Positions 1-8,448 are shown, counted from the first letter of the stretch. The stretch: 64,000 bases of DNA from Clostridia bacterium (GCA_017551095.1 JAFZMQ010000030.1:62001-126000); one strand, 5' to 3'. Program-made: numbers and translations. The notes: generated by a model not told the origin, from the sequence alone.

Positions 1-618
1 GGAGAATATGTCAAGTCCGCCCGCATACAGCAAAACTGCTTCAATCAAGGTCAGAATGGTATACATAATATATAGGATTTTTGCGGTTGTACGCACCTTT
101 GGCACGAGTTTGCTGACAGACGGCCCGGGACTTTCCGCTTTTATCAGGTAAAGGTTATTCCCGCCTGACAGGGGCAAAATAGCAACTAAAAATACCAAAA
201 CGCCCATACCGCCTATAAAGTGGGTAAAGCTACGCCAAAACAGCATACATTTAGGCAAAGCCTCGACATCTTGAAGTATCGACGCACCCGTTGTCGTAAA
301 GCCGGAAACCGTTTCAAATACGGCGTCGATAAAATTCGGAATCGCACCGGAAATTACAAACGGTAAAGCACCGAAAATACTCATAACTATCCACGAAAGA
401 GCAACTATTGTAAAGCCCTCTTTTGAGAACATCGTCTTATCCTTCGTTTTAGGAAGCGTCAAAAGCATACCTAAAATTCCGCAAATTAATATGCATATCA
501 CAAATGTAAGTACATACGGCTCGGAAAATGCCAAAGCACATATGAGCGGAAGAACGAGTGCTGCCGCCTCGACAATAAGCACCCAGCCGAGTGTGTTTAA
601 AATGACTTTATAGTTCAT
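1..618 (-). CDS. trkH: Trk/Ktr potassium uptake membrane subunit TrkH (partial, C-terminus outside window)
   Basis: Reading the minus strand from the ATG at 618 gives about 206 residues with no stop before the window edge, so only the N-terminal part is present. Hydrophobic stretches are separated by a pore loop containing SGFTTTGAS, the first selectivity-filter motif of the TrkH/KtrB family, followed by the family's WRSFTHFIGGMG segment. In this family the protein forms the membrane channel for K+ entry and is gated by a cytosolic TrkA/KtrA ring. The gene lies 12 bases downstream of trkA on the same strand, so the two form one operon under the promoter upstream of trkA. TrkH and KtrB cannot be separated confidently from this fragment. 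Confidence 0.93.
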   Translation of the reverse strand, partial: MNYKVILNTLGWVLIVEAAALVLPLICALAFSEPYVLTFVICILICGILGMLLTLPKTKDKTMFSKEGFTIVALSWIVMSIFGALPFVISGAIPNFIDAVFETVSGFTTTGASILQDVEALPKCMLFWRSFTHFIGGMGVLVFLVAILPLSGGNNLYLIKAESPGPSVSKLVPKVRTTAKILYIMYTILTLIEAVLLYAGGLDIFS

Positions 619-630
619 ATCTTTATTCCC

Positions 631-1989
631 TTATATCAAAATATCTGAAATGTCTTTTGAGCCTCTGTGTGTAGTTACTACAATAACAGTATCTTTTGGC
701 TCTATTGTATCCTTGCCGTGAGGAGTTATGATTTTGCCGCCTCTGTTTATACACGCAATACGGGTATTATCCTTTAATTTCAACTGTTCAAGAGGCACAT
801 TTGCGATAGGTGAGTTTTCCTGAACACGAAATTCCAAAGCTTCCGCTTTTCCGTCTAAAATGAGATGCATTGTCTCAATGTTACTTCCCATTGAATTATG
901 CTTAGCACGTACAAAACGGAGGATATAATCGGCTGTAATATTCTTTGGATAGATTACTGTATCGAGGTCAAGTCCGTCTAAGACCTCGTCATAGGCAATC
1001 CTGTTCACCTTTGTCACGATTTTGCCGGTCATTTTTGTTTTTGCAAATAGCGAAAGAAGCACATTTTCCTCATCAATGTTGGTAAGTGCGACAAAGGATT
1101 CCGCTTTTGAAAGTCCCTCCTCCAAAAGCACACGGTTTTCAGTGCCGTCAGCGTTTATTATGGAAGCACTTGGGAGCATTTCACAAAGCTTGTCGCAACG
1201 CATAGGATTCTGTTCGATAATTTTTACTCTGATGCCTGTTGCAATAAGCCTTTTTGCGAGATAATATGCGGTTGCACCGCCGCCTACAATTATTGTGTCT
1301 TTTACGCGGTTGGTTTTAACGCTGATTTTCTTAAAGAACTCCACACTTTCTTCGGGAGAACATACAATGCTCACAAAATCGCCGCTTTTTATGATAAAAT
1401 CACCGTTTGGAATATACGCGTTTTCGCCACGCTCAACACCGCATACCAAAACTTCACCGCCGAACTTATTGCTCATATCGGCAATTTTTATATCTGCAAC
1501 GGGTGACTCGGGAGCAACCTTAAACTTTAAAATTTCAACTCTGCCCTTGGCAAAGGTATCTATTTTAATAACAGACGGGAACCGCAAAATTCTTGCAATT
1601 TCCCGTGCCGCCGTGTCCTCCGGGTTAATAATCATGGCAAGACCTAAATCTTCCTTAAAAACATTCAGCCATTTTGCGTATTCGGGATTCCGTACCCTTG
1701 CAATCGTTTGGCAGCCGCCTGTCTTTTTTGCCATAAAGCAGGTCAATAGATTAAGCTCGTCGGCTCCTGTTGCGGCAATTAAAAGGTCGGCATTTTCAAT
1801 CCCGGCGTCATTCAGGGTATCAATATCAGAGCAGCTTCCGCATACGCCCATTATATCGTATTCGTTTATAAGGTCCTGAACGACATTGTATTTTAAGTCA
1901 ATTACGGTTATATTATGCTCTTTTTCCTGCGATAGCTTTTCCGCAAGTTTGTGACCTACCTTTCCGCAACCAACAATGATTATATTCAT
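631..1989 (-). CDS. trkA: Trk system potassium uptake regulatory protein TrkA
   Basis: A 452-residue protein with two tandem RCK halves. Each starts with a nucleotide-binding Rossmann loop: VGCGKVG near residue 6 and VGGGATAYYLA near residue 237. Each half continues into a TrkA-C domain. This full-length duplicated form is typical TrkA (KtrA has one half only). It forms the cytosolic ring that binds NAD(H)/ATP and gates the TrkH channel encoded just downstream. The ATG at 1989 follows AGGAGG at good spacing, and a sigma-A-like promoter lies about 40 bases upstream. Nothing looks broken. Confidence 0.96.
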   Translation of the reverse strand: MNIIIVGCGKVGHKLAEKLSQEKEHNITVIDLKYNVVQDLINEYDIMGVCGSCSDIDTLNDAGIENADLLIAATGADELNLLTCFMAKKTGGCQTIARVRNPEYAKWLNVFKEDLGLAMIINPEDTAAREIARILRFPSVIKIDTFAKGRVEILKFKVAPESPVADIKIADMSNKFGGEVLVCGVERGENAYIPNGDFIIKSGDFVSIVCSPEESVEFFKKISVKTNRVKDTIIVGGGATAYYLAKRLIATGIRVKIIEQNPMRCDKLCEMLPSASIINADGTENRVLLEEGLSKAESFVALTNIDEENVLLSLFAKTKMTGKIVTKVNRIAYDEVLDGLDLDTVIYPKNITADYILRFVRAKHNSMGSNIETMHLILDGKAEALEFRVQENSPIANVPLEQLKLKDNTRIACINRGGKIITPHGKDTIEPKDTVIVVTTHRGSKDISDILI

Positions 1990-2024
1990 AATACTTCCTC
2001 CTACTAAAATAAAAGAATTACCTC

Positions 2025-2053
2025 ATTATACCAAATAAAACTGAAAAAAGCAA
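2025..2053 (-). promoter_or_regulatory. Predicted sigma-A promoter of trkA-trkH
   Basis: On the minus strand, TTGCTT (2053-2048) and TATAAT (2030-2025) are separated by exactly 17 bases, about 36 bases before the trkA start codon. Pattern match only. Confidence 0.6.
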
Positions 2054-2054
2054 A

Positions 2055-3794
2055 TCAAAATTTTGAAAATGCTTCAAGTTCTTTTGCTTTAAACTGCGAA
2101 TCATACAGCTTTTGATAAACACCGCCCAGCTTTATAAGCTCATCATGTGTGCCTTTTTCCAAGATTTCTCCATCTCCTATAACCGCAATTTCATCAGCGT
2201 TTTTTATGGTAGAAAGACGGTGTGCGACAACTATTGTAGTACGCCCTTTGCAAAGTTCGTCAAGTGCGGACTGAATAAGGATCTCGGTGGTATTGTCAAG
2301 GGCACTTGTCGCTTCGTCCAAAATAAGTATGGGCGGATTTTTGAGAAAAACACGGGCGATTGATATACGCTGTTTTTGACCGCCCGACAGCTTTACGCCT
2401 CTTTCGCCTATCTGCGTGTCATATCCGTCCTTTAAGGACATAACATATTCGTGAATATTGGCGCGTTTTGCCGCCCTGATTATTTCTTCGTCTGTGGCAT
2501 CAGACTTGCCATAAGCGATATTTTCCTTTATGCTTGAATTAAAGAGATAAACATCCTGCTGGACAATGCCGATTGCACTGCGTAAAGAGTTCAGCGTCAA
2601 GGAATGTATCTCGTTGGAATCAATAAAAATCTCACCCTTTTTAACATCATAAAAATGGGGAATAAGATGACAAATTGTAGTTTTTCCGCCGCCCGACGGT
2701 CCGACTAAGGCGAGTTTTTTTCCGACAGGTATGTCAAGAGACAGGTTTTTTATAACCTCGCTGTCGTCGGTATAGCCAAAGGAAACATTTTTAAATTCAA
2801 TATGCCCTTGGCAGCCGGTAAGGTCATGAGCATATGGGTTGTCATATTCGGGCTCGGTATCCATTATTTCGCAAAAACGCTCAAAGCCGCTTACGCCGTC
2901 CTGAAACTGCTCCATAAAGTTAATAAGAGTGGTTACCGGTGTCAAGAACAGGTTTATGGACACAATAAATGCCGAATAATCCCCAAAATTGATTTTTCCG
3001 GCATAGAGGAAAAATCCACCGGCAATTAAAACGATTACATTAAAAATATCGGTTATAAACGAGGTTGAGGAATGAAAAATTCCCATTGCCTTGTAGGCGG
3101 ATTGTCTTGCTTTTACAAATTCCAAGTTGCCCTCTTCAAACTTTTCCGTTTCCTTTTCGGCATTGTTAAATGCCTTTGTTACCCGTATCCCCGAGATACT
3201 GCCCTCTATGGAGGCATTTATTTGTGCAATCGATTTCCTGCTCTCAAAAAACGCCTTGTGCATACGGGTACGCATAACCATTGCCACCCATACCAAAAAC
3301 GGAACGCACAAAAAAATGATTAAAGTAAGCGAAAAATTTATAGTGGAAAGATATATGAATGAAGTAATTACAGTTATGCTTGAAATTATGGCATTTTCAG
3401 GGCCGTGATGTGCAAGTTCGCTTATATCCATAAGGTCATTAGTAATGCGGGACATAAGCTTTCCTGTTTCGTGGTTATCAAAAAAAGTAAAAGAAAGCCG
3501 TTCCAAATGGCAGAACATATCCCGACGCATATCCGCCTGCATACCAACGCCCATCATATGTCCCCGATACTGTATGTAAAACCGCAAAAGCATACGGATT
3601 ATGTATAAAAAAACAAGTAAAAGTCCCGAAAATATAATCATGCGGTACATTTTTTCGGGTATGAAGATGTTCAGCATACGCCGTGTTACTATCGGATAAA
3701 TTACGCCGATCACCGACACAAAAAATGATGACAGCATATCTAAAACAAAAATTTTCCGATACGGTTTGTAATAATTCAAAAATCTTTTAAACAT
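2055..3794 (-). CDS. MsbA/LmrA-type ABC transporter, fused permease-ATPase half-transporter
   Basis: A 579-residue protein. An N-terminal six-helix exporter domain (about residues 15-310) is followed by a nucleotide-binding domain with Walker A GPSGGGKTT (near 365), signature LSGGQKQR (near 470), Walker B ILILDEATSALD and the AHRLST H-loop. This is the half-transporter architecture of homodimeric or heterodimeric drug and lipid exporters. It stands alone, with no partner half-transporter beside it, so a homodimer is more likely. The substrate cannot be told from sequence. It has its own promoter-like sequence upstream and is not obviously part of the trkA operon. Confidence 0.93.
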   Translation of the reverse strand: MFKRFLNYYKPYRKIFVLDMLSSFFVSVIGVIYPIVTRRMLNIFIPEKMYRMIIFSGLLLVFLYIIRMLLRFYIQYRGHMMGVGMQADMRRDMFCHLERLSFTFFDNHETGKLMSRITNDLMDISELAHHGPENAIISSITVITSFIYLSTINFSLTLIIFLCVPFLVWVAMVMRTRMHKAFFESRKSIAQINASIEGSISGIRVTKAFNNAEKETEKFEEGNLEFVKARQSAYKAMGIFHSSTSFITDIFNVIVLIAGGFFLYAGKINFGDYSAFIVSINLFLTPVTTLINFMEQFQDGVSGFERFCEIMDTEPEYDNPYAHDLTGCQGHIEFKNVSFGYTDDSEVIKNLSLDIPVGKKLALVGPSGGGKTTICHLIPHFYDVKKGEIFIDSNEIHSLTLNSLRSAIGIVQQDVYLFNSSIKENIAYGKSDATDEEIIRAAKRANIHEYVMSLKDGYDTQIGERGVKLSGGQKQRISIARVFLKNPPILILDEATSALDNTTEILIQSALDELCKGRTTIVVAHRLSTIKNADEIAVIGDGEILEKGTHDELIKLGGVYQKLYDSQFKAKELEAFSKF

Positions 3795-3826
3795 TTTGAC
3801 CTCGTTTAAACATTTATTATAGACCG

Positions 3827-3854
3827 ATTATAACATAAAACCCGCAAAAATCAA
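3827..3854 (-). promoter_or_regulatory. Predicted sigma-A promoter of the ABC exporter gene
   Basis: Minus strand TTGATT (3854-3849), 16-base spacer, TATAAT (3832-3827), about 32 bases upstream of the start codon. Confidence 0.55.
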
Positions 3855-3862
3855 ATAGTTTA

Positions 3863-3912
3863 TAAAAAAAAGCAAAGGCCTAAGGAATTTTCCGAAAGCC
3901 TCTGCCTTTTTT
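3863..3912 (-). terminator. Hairpin with T-tract downstream of the recombinase gene pair
   Basis: GCAAAGGC (3872-3879) pairs imperfectly with GCCTCTGC (3898-3905). The stem is bordered by an A-run on the left and a T-run on the right, so on the minus strand it is followed by a run of Ts. It separates the recombinase and small ORF from the ABC exporter promoter. Confidence 0.6.
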
Positions 3913-3933
3913 GTTTTCACAAATGATGATTAT

Positions 3934-4092
3934 TTACAGATTATCGTCTGTAAATACAACGAAAAAAGGTATGCCGATATTGCCCAAACTAATATTATCA
4001 GTATATGATACATTAAAAATAGGAATTATCTTGCCGTTTTTGATTTCAGAATCATCATTCAAAAATGAAAACGGAGTGATTACTTTAATCAT
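3934..4092 (-). CDS. Small hypothetical protein (52 aa) downstream of the serine recombinase
   Basis: The ATG at 4092 lies two bases after the recombinase stop codon, and the frame stays open for 52 residues (begins MIKVITPFSF, ends FTDDNL). There is no separate ribosome site, so it would depend on translational coupling with the recombinase. The sequence is hydrophobic and beta-like, with no domain I recognise. The tight junction argues that it is real; the short length argues for caution. Confidence 0.45.
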   Translation of the reverse strand: MIKVITPFSFLNDDSEIKNGKIIPIFNVSYTDNISLGNIGIPFFVVFTDDNL

Positions 4093-4094
4093 TG

Positions 4095-5762
4095 TTATTT
4101 GATTTTGTTTTCGTAATCCTCAATCATCTTCTTACTCATTTGACCTGTACGACTTCTAAGATTTTCAAGGTATTTTTCGCAGGTTTTTCCTGTAAAAATC
4201 TTGATTTCAAGCATAAGTCGGTCGTCATCCGGAGTAACAAAAATTTTGTCGATATACTTGTTTACAAACTCCTTTGATATAATTCCGTCCGCGGCATCTC
4301 TCTCTGCAATCCTTAATACATTGCGGATCTCATCTATGTGTTTTTTGAAATCCTCCTTGGAATTTTGCTGTTCCTGCAGTTCAAACAGTTCTTTTTCAAG
4401 TTTATCAATAGTTGACTTGCACTCACTGTTCATCTGAATATAATCCTCATCTGACAAATCTCCATTCAGATTATAATCGAGAATTTTGCGTTTTTTCTTC
4501 TGTTCATGCTCAATTTTAGCTTTCAGTTTTTCTATATCTTTAGTGAGCTCTTCATTTATGTCAATGCTCTTATACATTTCAATATATGATTCAACCAAAT
4601 CCTCGGCTATGGGGGAGGTTTCATTGAAAACATCAAAAAGAATGGGCTTGATTTCCTCTTCGTAAATTGCAAAAGACGGGCAGGAGTCGGTACCGTTATT
4701 GATTTTTCCACTGCATACCCATTTGCTGTTTTTGTTTCCCTGCCTGTCAATACTGTCGCGGCGGTAATATGCACGTCCGCAGTGAGTACAAAATAGCTTT
4801 CCCGTAAGCAAATTTGCATGATTGCAGATGTTTTGCCTGTTTTTTACATCTTTGCTCCGCCTTGAAAGAACGGTATTTGCCTCGTCCCAAAGCTCCTCGG
4901 TTACAATAGCAGGAACAATTTCGCCTGTTTCGTCTTTAAACATAACCCATTCCTCAGGCGGAAGGAAATGCTGTTTTTTTGTAAACATATCGACAACCTT
5001 TACCTTGTTGCCTACATAGTAGCCTTTGTATTTAGGATTGGAAATAGTGTTTGCCATTGTAGAATGTGCGATTTTGTTGCCGTTTCGGTTTCGGTAGCCT
5101 TTCTCCCAAAATAAGTCTTCAATTTGTTTCATACTGTATCTGTCGGTTGCATAAAGCTCAAAAAGCTCACGCACCATTTTCGCTTCATCTTCATTTATGA
5201 CCAGCTTTTTGTCCTTTTTATCATACCCGAAAATTCGGCTGTTACCAAGTACAACATGGTTTTTTATGGCCTGCTGATGCCCGAATTTTACTCTTGAGGA
5301 CAGCTTCCTGAGCTCGTCCTGTGCTATTGATGACATAATAGCAAGACGAAGCTCCGAGTCCTCATCTAATGTGTTTATATTATCATTTTGAAAAAATACA
5401 CCTACGCCGCTACTTAATAATTCTCTTGTGTACTTAATGCTGTCAAGCGTGTTTCTGGCAAAACGCGAAATCTCTTTTGTGATAATAAGGTCAAACAAAT
5501 CATTTTCGGCGTCGCGTATCATTTTATTAAAATTCTCGCGTTTAAAAGTGGATATTCCCGACAAACCTTCATCTATATATCCGGGAATATATGTCCATTT
5601 TGGGTTTTTCTTTATAAAGTCAGTATAGTAAGTAATCTGATTATCGAGAGAATTTAACTGCTCGTCCTTTTCAGAGGATACACGAGCATAAAAGGTCACT
5701 CTCATAGGTATATCATATATGGACTTTATTTTTAACTGTTCTCTGATCTGATGTATATTCAT
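4095..5762 (-). CDS. Large serine recombinase (resolvase/invertase family)
   Basis: A 555-residue protein. The N-terminal resolvase domain (about residues 20-170) carries YARVSS, with the catalytic serine near residue 29, and the conserved arginine-rich EISRFARN segment. A recombinase domain follows (about 175-300), then a zinc ribbon with CTHCG near 345 and later paired cysteines, and a long charged coiled coil (about 425-500). This is the layout of large serine integrases of phages and conjugative transposons. In this family the enzyme cuts and rejoins attachment sites through a serine-DNA intermediate. No conjugation genes or clear att sites are seen next to it, so it may be a leftover of a larger element or act on a nearby site. 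Confidence 0.92.
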   Translation of the reverse strand: MNIHQIREQLKIKSIYDIPMRVTFYARVSSEKDEQLNSLDNQITYYTDFIKKNPKWTYIPGYIDEGLSGISTFKRENFNKMIRDAENDLFDLIITKEISRFARNTLDSIKYTRELLSSGVGVFFQNDNINTLDEDSELRLAIMSSIAQDELRKLSSRVKFGHQQAIKNHVVLGNSRIFGYDKKDKKLVINEDEAKMVRELFELYATDRYSMKQIEDLFWEKGYRNRNGNKIAHSTMANTISNPKYKGYYVGNKVKVVDMFTKKQHFLPPEEWVMFKDETGEIVPAIVTEELWDEANTVLSRRSKDVKNRQNICNHANLLTGKLFCTHCGRAYYRRDSIDRQGNKNSKWVCSGKINNGTDSCPSFAIYEEEIKPILFDVFNETSPIAEDLVESYIEMYKSIDINEELTKDIEKLKAKIEHEQKKKRKILDYNLNGDLSDEDYIQMNSECKSTIDKLEKELFELQEQQNSKEDFKKHIDEIRNVLRIAERDAADGIISKEFVNKYIDKIFVTPDDDRLMLEIKIFTGKTCEKYLENLRSRTGQMSKKMIEDYENKIK

Positions 5763-5865
5763 AAAATCACCTCAAAATACATTGTATCATTATCATAATT
5801 ATATCATATAAAAAACGAAATCACAAGCGTTTGCATAAAGTTTCAAAAGGTAGATAATGGTAGAA

Positions 5866-5894
5866 TCCCCCAAGGAACTGAACTCCTTGAGGGA
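5866..5894. repeat. Inverted repeat between small ORF and recombinase
   Basis: An 11-base arm at 5866-5876 pairs with 5884-5894 with one mismatch around a 7-base loop, and four Ts follow on the plus strand. It could be a weak terminator, an attenuator or a recombinase binding site; the sequence does not decide. Confidence 0.4.
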
Positions 5895-5974
5895 TTTTGC
5901 CGTTATCTTCTGGTTTTAAATATCCCGTACCGAATCCATATATTCATAAACACAAAACGGAGCGGTACAGGATT

Positions 5975-6115
5975 CTATTTTCTATCAATCGAGCCATGAC
6001 ACCTTCTAAGTATCAAAGTGCTCATTTTGTTTTTCTCTTCTTTCGTAATTAACCCCTTATTAAGTAACACATCGTTGAAATAGCTTAACCATATTTCTTT
6101 TGCAACTGAGTTCAG
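5975..6115 (-). CDS. Small recombinase-associated protein (46 aa, probable CTG start)
   Basis: The frame is open back to a GTG at 6160, but the only good ribosome site, AAGGAGG (6131-6125 on the minus strand), lies 9 bases before a CTG at 6115, which begins LNSVAKEIWLSYFN. A GTG directly abutting the AAGGAGG is too close to be used. The C-terminal part (GLITKEEKNKM) resembles short helical proteins that often sit beside large serine recombinases in Firmicute elements; that resemblance is from memory and not verified. Either CTG is the true start or an original ATG was lost by mutation. The recombinase gene lies 212 bases downstream on the same strand. Confidence 0.45.
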   Translation of the reverse strand: MNSVAKEIWLSYFNDVLLNKGLITKEEKNKMSTLILRRCHGSIDRK

Positions 6116-6230
6116 CGGAATCACCCTCCTTTTTAATAGTTTTTGCAATAGTGCAGTCACATATGCATTTTATTAAAAAGGGGTATAATTACTCCTGTAA
6201 GAGAGATTTGCGATGAATGCCAATTTGCCG

Positions 6231-6352
6231 TATTTGATTAAAAACGGCGGGATAGCTCATGCTTATAATGCAAGACTACTCAGATGAATACACTTTATAC
6301 CCAATTCTGTCATTTTTAAAAACCATGAGCTTATCACCGCTTTTTTTGATTA
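6231..6352. repeat. Inverted-repeat element, copy 1 (MITE-like)
   Basis: The left arm (6231-6262) and right arm (6313-6352) are imperfect inverted repeats sharing the core GATAGCTCATG and its complement. The same layout, with matching arms and outer T-runs, recurs at 8246-8367. The rest of the non-coding stretch 6163-6538 shows nothing else I can name. Confidence 0.5.
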
Positions 6353-6538
6353 TGCTGCTTTAATATCGTTATTATGTATGAACAGCAATACGTTTTCTTG
6401 CCAATTTTTCCATGATATGCTTTTTTTGGTAATTAGCAGAATTAGTTTTACATTTTTTACTATCTCGTCCTCTTTTAAACCATGAATAATTAATTCTACA
6501 ATGACTGTGCTATAGTTCGTGCGGATAGCTTATTTCGT

Positions 6539-6739
6539 ATGGCGGCACATTCTACTTTTGATAGAATTATGGATAGGATTAAGAATAATTCGTATTTTAA
6601 GAATCAGTTGATTGAACTTATAGGAAACGCATATAAGGATAAGGGTTTTTTTGAGCCAAATGTTGAAATTCATGATATCAATGCTGAAATGCGGGAAATG
6701 TGTGGGGATGATATATTTGATAATCCTGTCGATGAATAA
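6539..6739 (+). CDS. Small hypothetical ORF, possibly a 3' gene remnant (66 aa)
   Basis: A 66-residue acidic ORF begins MAAHSTFDRIMDRI and ends DIFDNPVDE. No ribosome site precedes the ATG, and the frame is open a further 15 codons upstream to a TAA at 6491, which suggests the 3' end of a decayed gene. A strong hairpin terminator follows about 90 bases downstream on the same strand, consistent with a former transcription unit. No family recognised. Confidence 0.35.
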   Translation: MAAHSTFDRIMDRIKNNSYFKNQLIELIGNAYKDKGFFEPNVEIHDINAEMREMCGDDIFDNPVDE

Positions 6740-6826
6740 CATTCAAATCAAGGGAGTTTCCCTCTCCCGATAAAAAAATGAAATCAACAAAAGCCTTAAA
6801 AACAAGGAAATTCCTCACTTAAACTC

Positions 6827-6868
6827 AACACAACCACTTTTATTTTGCGGAAAGTGGTTGTGTTTTTG
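6827..6868 (+). terminator. Strong intrinsic terminator
   Basis: A perfect 14-base stem (6827-6840 with 6851-6864) with a 10-base loop is followed by a T-run on the plus strand. It insulates the ATPase promoter just downstream from upstream transcription. Confidence 0.75.
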
Positions 6869-6929
6869 TGCTATACTCGGAAATAAATTGTCGATTTTTG
6901 AAACTTTTTTCTCATTTCGGCAAAAACTA

Positions 6930-6958
6930 TTGACAAATTTGTTCTTTTACAGTAATAT
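6930..6958 (+). promoter_or_regulatory. Predicted sigma-A promoter of the first AAA ATPase gene
   Basis: TTGACA (6930-6935), 17-base spacer, TAATAT (6953-6958), about 27 bases before the ATG at 6985. Confidence 0.6.
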
Positions 6959-6984
6959 AAATTCAAAGAAAAGAGGTGCGGGAA

Positions 6985-8184
6985 ATGGTTCAAAGGAAAG
7001 AATACTTAGATAATTTAATAGCACTAAAAGATAAAAAGGTTATAAAGGTTATTACTGGTGTCAGAAGATGTGGTAAATCTACCTTGTTTGAGTTATATAT
7101 AGACTATTTGAAACAGTCGGGAGTTGAAGAAGGACAGATTATTTCAGTTAATCTTGAAGACCTTGAAAACTTTCATTTGATTGATTATCACGCGTTATAT
7201 GATTATATATCCGAAAAACTCACTCCCGATAAGAACAATTATATTTTCATTGATGAGGTTCAAAGGTGTAGTGGATTTGAAAAAGCGGTTGACAGCCTGT
7301 TTATAAAGAAGAACTGCGATGTTTATATTACGGGTTCTAATGCATATCTTTTATCGGGAGAGCTTGCGACACTTCTTTCCGGTAGATATATCCAAATTGA
7401 TATGTTGCCGTTCTCTTTTAAGGAATATTATGATGCAAAAAAAGAAAGCGGGAAGAGCAAAAGAGAACTTTTTGACAGCTATTTAAAATTTGGCTCTTTT
7501 CCGTATGTTGCATATCTTGATAATGACGAGAAGATTATAAATCAATATATAGAGGGAATCTATAATACAATATTACTAAAAGATGTTGCAATGAGGGAAA
7601 AGATAACAGATGTATCGGTACTGGAAAATATCTTAAAAACCGTTGCGTCAAGTATTGGCAGTCCTATTTCAGCCAAGAAAATAAGCGATACCTTAATATC
7701 AAGCGGAAGAAAAATCTCGCCAAATACAGTAGAAGCATATTTGCGGGCATTAACAGACAGTTATATTCTTTATAATGCTACAAGATACGATATTAAAGGT
7801 AAACAATTCTTAAAAACATTAGGAAAGTATTACTTTGTCGACAGTGGTATCAGAAATCATATAATAAGTGGATCCGCAAGTGATTTAGGACATATTCTTG
7901 AAAATGTAGTATATCTTGAACTTTTAAGACGGAAAAATAAAGTTAATATAGGTAAATTGGCTGAAAAAGAAGTAGATTTTGTAGCTGGTAATATGGGCGA
8001 GATTGAGTATTATCAGGTCTCTGCAAGCGTAATTGATGAAAAAACATTGGAGCGGGAATTAGCACCGCTAAAAGAAATAAAGGACAATTATCCTAAAACA
8101 ATTTTGACGCTTGACGATATCGGTAATGGAAAAAATTATGAGGGTATAAAACAGATAAATGTTATAGATTGGCTACTTGAATGA
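6985..8184 (+). CDS. AAA ATPase with DUF4143 domain (first copy)
   Basis: 399 residues from the ATG at 6985, which lies 8 bases after AGAGG; an in-frame GTG at 6976 overlaps that ribosome site and is unlikely. An N-terminal AAA_14-type P-loop domain carries GVRRCGKST (about residues 24-32), Walker B YIFIDEVQR and the sensor segment ITGSNAYLL. The C-terminal DUF4143 part ends in an EVDFVAG motif resembling PD-(D/E)xK-type active-site strands. Such proteins are common and often horizontally acquired in gut bacteria; their biological role is not established. The gene is monocistronic, with its own promoter, and lies between two copies of an inverted-repeat element. Confidence 0.9.
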   Translation: MVQRKEYLDNLIALKDKKVIKVITGVRRCGKSTLFELYIDYLKQSGVEEGQIISVNLEDLENFHLIDYHALYDYISEKLTPDKNNYIFIDEVQRCSGFEKAVDSLFIKKNCDVYITGSNAYLLSGELATLLSGRYIQIDMLPFSFKEYYDAKKESGKSKRELFDSYLKFGSFPYVAYLDNDEKIINQYIEGIYNTILLKDVAMREKITDVSVLENILKTVASSIGSPISAKKISDTLISSGRKISPNTVEAYLRALTDSYILYNATRYDIKGKQFLKTLGKYYFVDSGIRNHIISGSASDLGHILENVVYLELLRRKNKVNIGKLAEKEVDFVAGNMGEIEYYQVSASVIDEKTLERELAPLKEIKDNYPKTILTLDDIGNGKNYEGIKQINVIDWLLE

Positions 8185-8188
8185 TTCG

Positions 8189-8208
8189 GGGCAGGACTTT
8201 TCCTGCCC
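8189..8208 (+). terminator. Hairpin just after the first ATPase gene
   Basis: GGGCAGGA pairs perfectly with TCCTGCCC around a 4-base loop, starting 5 bases after the stop codon. Only a short, interrupted T-run follows, so termination strength is uncertain. Confidence 0.55.
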
Positions 8209-8245
8209 ACTTTCATTCTATTTCCGGTTTGTTACCATATCACAT

Positions 8246-8367
8246 ATTTGGTCAAAAATCGTGAGATAGCTCACGGTTTTTATTGAAACGTATCACCGGT
8301 AATATACTTCATGCTTAATAACACTACTTGCCAAAACCGTAAGCTATCTGGTACTTTTTTTACCAAA
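8246..8367. repeat. Inverted-repeat element, copy 2 (MITE-like)
   Basis: The left arm (8246-8280) begins TTTGGTCAAAAA and contains AGATAGCTCACGGTTTT. The right arm (8331-8367) is its near-exact inverted counterpart ending in ACCAAA. Length, arm order and core match copy 1 at 6231-6352. The left arm also contains a small internal hairpin (GTGAG-ATAG-CTCAC) followed by Ts that could act as a terminator. Confidence 0.6.
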
Positions 8368-8373
8368 ACGCCG

Positions 8374-8430
8374 TTATTCCTCTAATTTGTACCATATATA
8401 TAAGACAAGTAGCCAAAATATAAACCCCAT
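8374..8430 (-). CDS. Predicted 18-residue membrane micro-peptide
   Basis: A strong ribosome site, AAAGGAGG, lies 8 bases before an ATG at 8430. It opens an 18-codon frame (MGFIFWLLVLYIWYKLEE) that starts 18 bases after the DUF2958 stop codon. The peptide is a single hydrophobic helix with a charged tail. It is below normal gene-calling limits, but the ribosome-site spacing is ideal. Confidence 0.45.
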   Translation of the reverse strand: MGFIFWLLVLYIWYKLEE

Positions 8431-8448
8431 AAAACCTACCTCCTTTAT

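Noticed and set aside
1295-1879. 194-codon plus-strand open frame inside trkA
   Set aside because: It lies entirely opposite a clear TrkA gene, has no ribosome site and no recognisable protein pattern. Other long opposite-strand frames (14108-14776, 24075-24518, 31680-32198, 59678-60190) were rejected for the same reason.
6530-6742. 70-codon minus-strand frame opposite the ORF at 6539
   Set aside because: No ribosome site and no protein-like pattern; the plus-strand frame has the better amino-acid composition, though it is also weak.
8254-8281. Simple terminator of the first ATPase gene
   Set aside because: The hairpin is real but forms part of the left arm of a longer inverted-repeat element also found at 6231-6352, so it is described there.
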